Assembly: GCA_900547755.1 (NCBI GenBank)
Contig: URIC01000056.1
Coordinates: forward strand, 1 to 10,495
DNA length: 10,495 nucleotides
From: an uncultured Bacteroidales bacterium
GTDB lineage: Bacteria; Bacteroidota; Bacteroidia; Bacteroidales; Muribaculaceae
Reading direction: 5' to 3'
Under the pieces are notes generated by a model, which saw only the letters and a list, made by a program, of their open reading frames with translations, was not told the origin of the DNA and did no database searches. Positions within the stretch are counted from its first letter, which is position 1, and each line of letters starts with the position of its first letter. The position numbers and the translations under genes were made by a program. Shown piece by piece: positions 6,046-10,495 of this stretch.

Positions 6046-6076
6046 TTGCATATATTAGATTTTTTATCTACTTTTG
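6045..6076 (+). promoter_or_regulatory. Promoter of the pyrG-yidC unit
   Basis: TTTG (6045-6048), a 20-base spacer and TACTTTTG (6069-6076) match the Bacteroidota consensus. The predicted start near 6082 leaves a leader of about 58 bases. A small palindrome, TAGAT (6056-6060) and ATCTA (6066-6070) around five T, lies between the two boxes and overlaps the -7. It could be an operator, but it is short and AT-rich. Confidence 0.75.
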
Positions 6077-6085
6077 CGCTTTAAA

Positions 6086-6108
6086 CGGGCTTGCCGTACG
6101 TATGCCCG
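6086..6108 (+). other. Hairpin in the pyrG leader
   Basis: CGGGC (6086-6090) pairs with GCCCG (6104-6108) around a 13-base loop near the 5' end of the predicted transcript. In Gram-positive bacteria pyrG leaders sense CTP through an attenuator that begins with GGGC. Here no T-rich terminator run follows the stem, so the same mechanism is not supported. It may simply be a 5' stabilising hairpin. Confidence 0.3.
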
Positions 6109-6140
6109 AACAAGTGTGTCTAATATAAATAATTATAGTT

Positions 6141-7757
6141 GTGGATACTAAGTATATATTTGTCACCGGCGGTGTGGTTTCCTCGCTCGGGAAAGGCATA
6201 ATTTCCTCTTCACTTGCCCGCTTGCTCCTGGCTCGCGGATATAAGGTGACCATTCAGAAGTTCGACCCGTATATCAACATTGACCCCGGTACGCTGAACC
6301 CCTACGAGCACGGCGAGTGCTACGTGACCAGCGACGGTCATGAGGCCGACCTGGACCTGGGCCACTACGAGCGTTTCACCGATGCCCACACCTCCAGGGC
6401 CAACAATATCACCACCGGCCGCATTTATCAGAGCGTCATAGACAAGGAGCGCCGTGGCGACTATCTGGGCAAGACCGTGCAGATTATTCCCCATATTACC
6501 GACGAAATCAAGCGCAACGTCAAACTTCTGGGCAACACCGGCAAATATGACTTCGTAATCACCGAGATTGGCGGCACCGTGGGCGACATAGAGTCCACAC
6601 CTTTTTTGGAGGCGGTGCGTCAGCTGCGCTGGGAATTAGGCAACAACGCCCTCTGCATACACCTCACTTACGTTCCTTATCTGCGAGCCGCCAAGGAACT
6701 GAAGACCAAGCCCACGCAGCACTCCGTAAAGATGCTTCAGCAGGTGGGTATCCAGCCCGACATCCTCGTACTCCGCACCGAGGAAGACTTGCCCGTGTCC
6801 ATGCGCCGCAAGGTGGCCCAGTTCTGCAATGTCGACACCGAGGCCGTAATCCAGAGCATCGATGTCCCCACCATCTATCAGGTACCTCTGACCATGCACG
6901 CCCAGCAGCTTGACCAGATTGTGCTGCGCAAGATGGGCCTTGAACCGGCGGGAGAACCGGACCTGTCCGCCTGGAACGACTTCCTGGACAAGATAAACAA
7001 CGCCTCAGGAGAAGTTAAAATCGGCCTTGTGGGCAAGTACGTGGAGTTGCAGGATGCCTACAAGTCCATCAACGAGAGCCTGTTCCAGGCTGCGACATAT
7101 CTGGGTCGTAAGCTCAAGCTGGTCTATGTCCACTCTGAAAAGCTCGACGACAGGAATGTGGAAGAAACGCTAAAGGATATGGACGGCGTACTTATAGCTC
7201 CGGGCTTCGGACAGCGCGGCATCGAGGGCAAGTTCTGCGCCATCAAGTGGTGCCGCGAACATGACGTGCCCACATTCGGCATATGCCTGGGCATGCAGTG
7301 CATGGTCATCGAGTTCGCCCGCAACGTGTTGCAAATGCCCGACGCCAACTCCACTGAGATGGACACCAAGACGCCGCACAACGTGATTGACCTTATGGAG
7401 GAGCAGAAGAGCATCTCCAATATGGGAGGCACCATGCGTCTGGGCGCTTACGACTGTGTGCTTCGTCCCGGCTCCAAGGCCGCCAAGGCTTACGGCACCG
7501 AACTGGTAAGCGAGCGCCACAGACACCGTTTCGAGTTCAACGACGAATACCGCGAGCGCTTCGAACAGGCCGGAATGCAATGTGTGGGCGAAAACCCCAA
7601 CACCCATTTGGTAGAGGTAGTGGAACTTCCCGAAAAGCGCTGGTTTATCGGCACACAGTACCACCCCGAATACCAAAGTACAGTGCTTCACCCCAATCCA
7701 CTCTTCATAGACTTTGTGAAAGCCGCCATAGCTTACGGCGACGAAAAACACCAATAA
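6141..7757 (+). CDS. pyrG: CTP synthase (glutamine-hydrolysing)
   Basis: PyrG converts UTP to CTP using ATP and ammonia released from glutamine, the final step of pyrimidine nucleotide synthesis, in the cytoplasm. The 538-residue protein has the standard length and domains. The N-terminal synthetase domain (about 1-265) carries the phosphate loop GGVVSSLGKG (10-19) and the Mg2+/nucleotide block ITEIGGTVGDIES. The C-terminal class I glutamine amidotransferase domain (about 290-535) has the nucleophile Cys382 in GICLGMQC and the His508/Glu510 pair in QYHPEYQS. The start is GTG at 6141: it gives the family-typical MDTKYIFVTGG beginning, and the only in-frame upstream ATG (6102) hits a stop before it. 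It has its own promoter and is followed 15 bases later by yidC, so the two are probably co-transcribed. Confidence 0.98.
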   Translation: MDTKYIFVTGGVVSSLGKGIISSSLARLLLARGYKVTIQKFDPYINIDPGTLNPYEHGECYVTSDGHEADLDLGHYERFTDAHTSRANNITTGRIYQSVIDKERRGDYLGKTVQIIPHITDEIKRNVKLLGNTGKYDFVITEIGGTVGDIESTPFLEAVRQLRWELGNNALCIHLTYVPYLRAAKELKTKPTQHSVKMLQQVGIQPDILVLRTEEDLPVSMRRKVAQFCNVDTEAVIQSIDVPTIYQVPLTMHAQQLDQIVLRKMGLEPAGEPDLSAWNDFLDKINNASGEVKIGLVGKYVELQDAYKSINESLFQAATYLGRKLKLVYVHSEKLDDRNVEETLKDMDGVLIAPGFGQRGIEGKFCAIKWCREHDVPTFGICLGMQCMVIEFARNVLQMPDANSTEMDTKTPHNVIDLMEEQKSISNMGGTMRLGAYDCVLRPGSKAAKAYGTELVSERHRHRFEFNDEYRERFEQAGMQCVGENPNTHLVEVVELPEKRWFIGTQYHPEYQSTVLHPNPLFIDFVKAAIAYGDEKHQ

Positions 7758-7772
7758 GCCCTTTTTAACCCA

Positions 7773-9902
7773 ATGGACAAGAACACAATCAGAGGCCTCG
7801 TCCTTATAGGTCTCGTATTCGTAGTCTTCATGTGGTTCAGCTCCGGCAAGGACCAGCAACAGCGACACCAGACCCCGGAACAACAGAAGACCGAACAACA
7901 AGCTGTGGCCGAAGCCCAGGAGGAACTTCCGGACCTGCTCACAGCCAAAGAGACAGACTGGCTCCGTCAGGCCATAGCCGAAAACGGCACCCCGGCTGAG
8001 GCCGGCGCCAAGCAACTCAAAGGCGACGGCTATGAACTGACATTACAGAACGACTCGCTGACCGGATATGTAATGGCCGAAGGCAAACAGATACCCCTGC
8101 AGGGTCTGATTACCCCCGACGATACTTTCGCCCCTGCTGAACGCGCCCTGGCCGTAAAAAAAATAAACGACATCCAGGCAAGCGCCATCAAGTTCGGAAA
8201 ATTCGGCAAATTCACCGCCGGCACCGAAAAAAACGCCAAACTGGAGAACGATGTACTCTCACTCTCCTTCTCCACAAAAGGCGCATCCATAAGCCGCGCC
8301 GAACTGAAGAAGTACATAACCCAGTATAGCCCTGACGAGACCAAGAAAGTGAAGAACCCCGTGGTCCTCTTCGAGGGGGCCTCCAACAATCTTTCCTTCA
8401 TCCTGCCTGTAAACAACGAAGTCAGCACCTCCGAACTCTACTTCGACATACTCGCACAGGACAAGAACTCGGTACTTTTCGGTCTCAGATTCGAGGACAA
8501 TGCGTTCTGGGGCATCCGCTATACAATCAAGCCGGGCGACGACTATGTGGTGAACATAGCCATAGAACAGCAGGGCATGGACCGTGTGCTGCGCTCTAAC
8601 GGCACCGAGTTAGGCGTTCAGTGGAATCAGATACTCCGCCGCCAGGAGCAGGGCAAGATGTTCGAGGAACGCAACTCGGCACTCTACTACAAGTTCGACG
8701 GCGGCGACGTGGAAGACCTCAACGCCAATGCCGATGACTCCGAAACCCGTCAGACCAAGGTGAAATGGATTGCCTTCAAGAACCAGTTCTTCTCCTCCGT
8801 ATTCATCTCCAGACAGGCCATGAACAACGCCGACTTCACCTCCGTGAAGCTGGACAAGGAGAACTTCGGCGCCGACGCGGACACTTACCTCAAATATATG
8901 TCCGCCTCCGCCTCTCTGAACAAGTATGACTGGAGCGCCAAGAATCCCGCGAACTTCGACCTCTTCTTAGGTCCCAACCTATATCCTCTGCTCTCAGGGC
9001 TGGACGACCGCATAGATACCTCCGAAGATTTGGATATGACCCGTCTCATCCCCCTGGGCTGGACCCTGTTCCGCTGGATTAACACACTTGTCATCATCCC
9101 TGTCTTCAACTTCCTCGGTTCTTTCGGTTGGAACTACGGCATAATCATCCTGCTGCTCACCGTCTTCATTAAGATAGTGCTGTTCCCGCTGACATATAAG
9201 AGCTACAAGAGTCAGGCCAAGATGCGAATCCTGGCCCCGGACATCAAGGCCATCAACGAGAAATATCCCGGCCAGGAGAACGCGATGGTACGTCAGCAGA
9301 AGACCATGGCCCTGTATTCCAAGGCCGGAGCCAACCCTATGAGCGGCTGTCTGCCCCTGCTTCTGCAGATGCCTATCCTGTTCGCGATGTTCACCTTCTT
9401 CCCCTCCTGTATCGAACTGAGGGGGCAGAGTTTCCTGTGGTGCCACGACCTCTCGGCCCCGGATGCCATTGTGTCCTGGAGCGCCCACATCCCCTTTGTA
9501 ACCGAGTACTTCGGCAACCATATCTCCCTGTTCTGTCTGCTGATGACTGTAACCAACATCCTGTATACCCGCATCAACATGCAGTCTCAGGGCGGAGGCG
9601 CTCCGGGCATGAAGTGGATGATGTACCTGATGCCCGTCTTCTTCATGATATTCTTCAACAACTACGCCGCAGGCCTCAGCTATTACTACTTCCTGTCACT
9701 GCTCATAACCATTGTCCAGAGCTGGGCTATCCGCCGCTGGGTCGTGAAGGAGGAAGATGTGCGCAAGGCTATGGCCGAGAATGCCAAAAAGCCCAAGAAA
9801 AAGAGCGGCTTCATGGCACGTCTTGAGGAAGCTCAGAAGCGTCAGCAGGAAATGCTCCGCCAGCAGCAAGCCGCCAACAAGAAGGGTGGCAAGCGTCACT
9901 AA
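7773..9902 (+). CDS. yidC: Membrane protein insertase YidC
   Basis: YidC inserts and folds inner-membrane proteins, alone or with the Sec translocon. The 709-residue protein has the Gram-negative layout, slightly longer than usual. There is an N-terminal helix (about 8-23), a Gln/Glu-rich linker (27-52) and a large periplasmic P1 domain (to about residue 415). The five-helix 60KD_IMP core follows (about 430-655), containing FPLTYKSYKSQAKMRIL, NPMSGCLPLLLQMPILFAMF and the final NNYAAGLSYYYFLS segment. Lys467 (VFIKIVLFPLT) occupies the position of the groove arginine of E. coli YidC, a positive-charge-preserving change. The last 55 residues are strongly basic with Gln-rich stretches, consistent with a ribosome-contacting tail. 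The ATG lies 15 bases after pyrG and an intrinsic terminator follows at 9954-9984. Confidence 0.97.
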   Translation: MDKNTIRGLVLIGLVFVVFMWFSSGKDQQQRHQTPEQQKTEQQAVAEAQEELPDLLTAKETDWLRQAIAENGTPAEAGAKQLKGDGYELTLQNDSLTGYVMAEGKQIPLQGLITPDDTFAPAERALAVKKINDIQASAIKFGKFGKFTAGTEKNAKLENDVLSLSFSTKGASISRAELKKYITQYSPDETKKVKNPVVLFEGASNNLSFILPVNNEVSTSELYFDILAQDKNSVLFGLRFEDNAFWGIRYTIKPGDDYVVNIAIEQQGMDRVLRSNGTELGVQWNQILRRQEQGKMFEERNSALYYKFDGGDVEDLNANADDSETRQTKVKWIAFKNQFFSSVFISRQAMNNADFTSVKLDKENFGADADTYLKYMSASASLNKYDWSAKNPANFDLFLGPNLYPLLSGLDDRIDTSEDLDMTRLIPLGWTLFRWINTLVIIPVFNFLGSFGWNYGIIILLLTVFIKIVLFPLTYKSYKSQAKMRILAPDIKAINEKYPGQENAMVRQQKTMALYSKAGANPMSGCLPLLLQMPILFAMFTFFPSCIELRGQSFLWCHDLSAPDAIVSWSAHIPFVTEYFGNHISLFCLLMTVTNILYTRINMQSQGGGAPGMKWMMYLMPVFFMIFFNNYAAGLSYYYFLSLLITIVQSWAIRRWVVKEEDVRKAMAENAKKPKKKSGFMARLEEAQKRQQEMLRQQQAANKKGGKRH

Positions 9903-9916
9903 TCCGCGAATTTCAC

Positions 9917-9937
9917 GAGCCTGACACCGTGTGGCTC
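9917..9937 (+). other. Small hairpin just after yidC
   Basis: GAGCC (9917-9921) pairs with GGCTC (9933-9937), with a further ACA/TGT pairing inside. No T run follows. It precedes the main terminator by about 17 bases and may protect the 3' end of the transcript. Its GGCTCA arm is repeated in the following hairpin. Confidence 0.35.
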
Positions 9938-9953
9938 ATTCAACAAATATTCG

Positions 9954-9984
9954 AGGCTGAGTCAAAATTTTGGCTCAGCCTTTT
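9954..9984 (+). terminator. Intrinsic terminator of the pyrG-yidC unit
   Basis: AGGCTGAG (9954-9961) pairs with CTCAGCCT (9974-9981). The interior is almost entirely self-complementary (a T-G wobble, then C-G and A-T pairs), giving a near-perfect long stem. The stem runs into TTTT (9981-9984) and further T-rich sequence. It is placed 50 bases past the yidC stop. The T run is short, so termination may be partial. Confidence 0.7.
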
Positions 9985-10007
9985 CAGTTATTTCAATACG
10001 ACGAGAT

Positions 10008-10495
10008 ATGAAAATAACATTGCTTGACGGATTCAGCACTAATCCGGGAGACCTGAGCTGGGAGCCGTTTAAAAAATTGGGCGACCTGAAAGTCTACGAC
10101 CTTAGCGCCCCCGAACAGGTGGTGGAGCGCTCACGCGGCTGCGAGGCGCTTCTCACCAACAAGACTAAAATCACGGCCTCGGATATTGCCGCTCTCCCGG
10201 AGTTGAAATACATAGGCATCCTGGCCACCGGCTTGAACGCCGCGGACGTGGACGCCGCCTCAGCCGCCGGCATAACGGTAACCAACATCCCTGCCTACAG
10301 CACCATGTCGGTAATGCAGATGGTGTTCGCGCATCTGCTCGCCATCACCAACCGGGTGGAGCATTACACCGGGGAGATACGAAAGGGTACTTGGCTGGAA
10401 AATCCCGATTTCTGCTATACGGACTTCACCCACCACGAGCTTGCCGGCAAGCGCATGGGCATAGTCGGCTACGGCAACATAGGTAGCGCTGTGGC
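10008..10495 (+). CDS. D-2-hydroxyacid dehydrogenase, glycerate dehydrogenase/hydroxypyruvate reductase-like (partial, 3' end outside window)
   Basis: The frame starts at the ATG at 10008 and is still open at the right edge, giving 162 complete codons. NAD-dependent enzymes of this family reduce 2-keto acids such as hydroxypyruvate to D-2-hydroxy acids in the cytoplasm. The N-terminal substrate-binding part includes LLTNKTKIT (48-56) and the family signature LKYIGILATGLNAADVDAA, then GITVTNIPAYST. The nucleotide-binding fold begins after residue 100, and its glycine motif GYGNIG (154-159) is at the window edge. The catalytic Arg, Glu and His lie beyond the window, so activity cannot be confirmed. 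Sequence flavour is closest to glycerate dehydrogenases (HprA) rather than SerA or PdxB, but this is a judgement from motifs only. No clear promoter lies between the yidC terminator and this start, so some transcription may read through. Confidence 0.88.
   Translation, partial: MKITLLDGFSTNPGDLSWEPFKKLGDLKVYDLSAPEQVVERSRGCEALLTNKTKITASDIAALPELKYIGILATGLNAADVDAASAAGITVTNIPAYSTMSVMQMVFAHLLAITNRVEHYTGEIRKGTWLENPDFCYTDFTHHELAGKRMGIVGYGNIGSAV

Noticed and set aside
5980..6050. tRNA-like gene in the intergenic hairpins
   Set aside because: There is no seven-pair acceptor stem, no GGTTCGA-type T-loop and no CCA end, so it is not a tRNA.
7170..8015. Minus-strand open frame of 281 codons across the pyrG-yidC junction
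   Set aside because: It runs antisense to the amidotransferase domain of pyrG and the start of yidC, both certain genes. The composition is a reflection of their codon use.
1..10495. Mobile elements, CRISPR arrays, defence or biosynthetic clusters
   Set aside because: No transposase, integrase, spaced direct repeats or relevant protein motifs were seen on either strand. The gene content is core metabolism and envelope biology.

Overview
The window looks like a chromosomal housekeeping segment from a Bacteroidota (Bacteroidales) genome of moderate GC content. Two things support this. The promoters fit the Bacteroidota pattern TTTG, about 19-20 bases, then TAnnTTTG, rather than -35/-10 boxes. 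The gene content also fits: a lipoprotein-type LptC beside a FadL-like outer-membrane barrel and coaX, and a pyrG-yidC pair. A Muribaculaceae-like relative is plausible, but the sequence alone does not settle the family.

Layout. Bases 1-361 have no gene. They hold a promoter firing leftward out of the window, a perfect 22-base palindrome and the terminator of the next gene. An ECF-type sigma factor (362-862, minus) has its own consensus promoter at 921-951. Next is a compact six-gene minus-strand operon, read from 5831 down to 1013: FtsB/DivIC-like division protein, unknown four-helix membrane protein, type III pantothenate kinase (coaX), FadL-like outer-membrane barrel, LptC-like lipoprotein, and a CNNM/CBS membrane protein. 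All junctions overlap or are at most about 12 bases apart, and one promoter at 5853-5884 probably drives the set. The divergent intergenic region (5856-6140) carries several hairpins and the pyrG promoter. On the plus strand, pyrG (6141-7757) and yidC (7773-9902) form a two-gene unit ending in an intrinsic terminator. A D-2-hydroxyacid dehydrogenase starts at 10008 and runs off the right edge.

How the genes fit together. The minus operon leans toward envelope and division functions: septum assembly (FtsB-like), LPS export (LptC), an outer-membrane barrel, a membrane ion-transport-type protein and a CoA biosynthesis enzyme. The plus unit pairs CTP supply, needed for RNA and for activated phospholipid and LPS precursors, with the YidC membrane insertase. 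I see no mobile element, CRISPR array, tRNA/rRNA, defence system or biosynthetic cluster. No new system is evident. The more interesting points are an unrecognised four-helix protein in the division/CoA operon, a possible structured RNA upstream of pyrG, the palindrome near the left edge, and a ftsB start that has to be moved off its own promoter.
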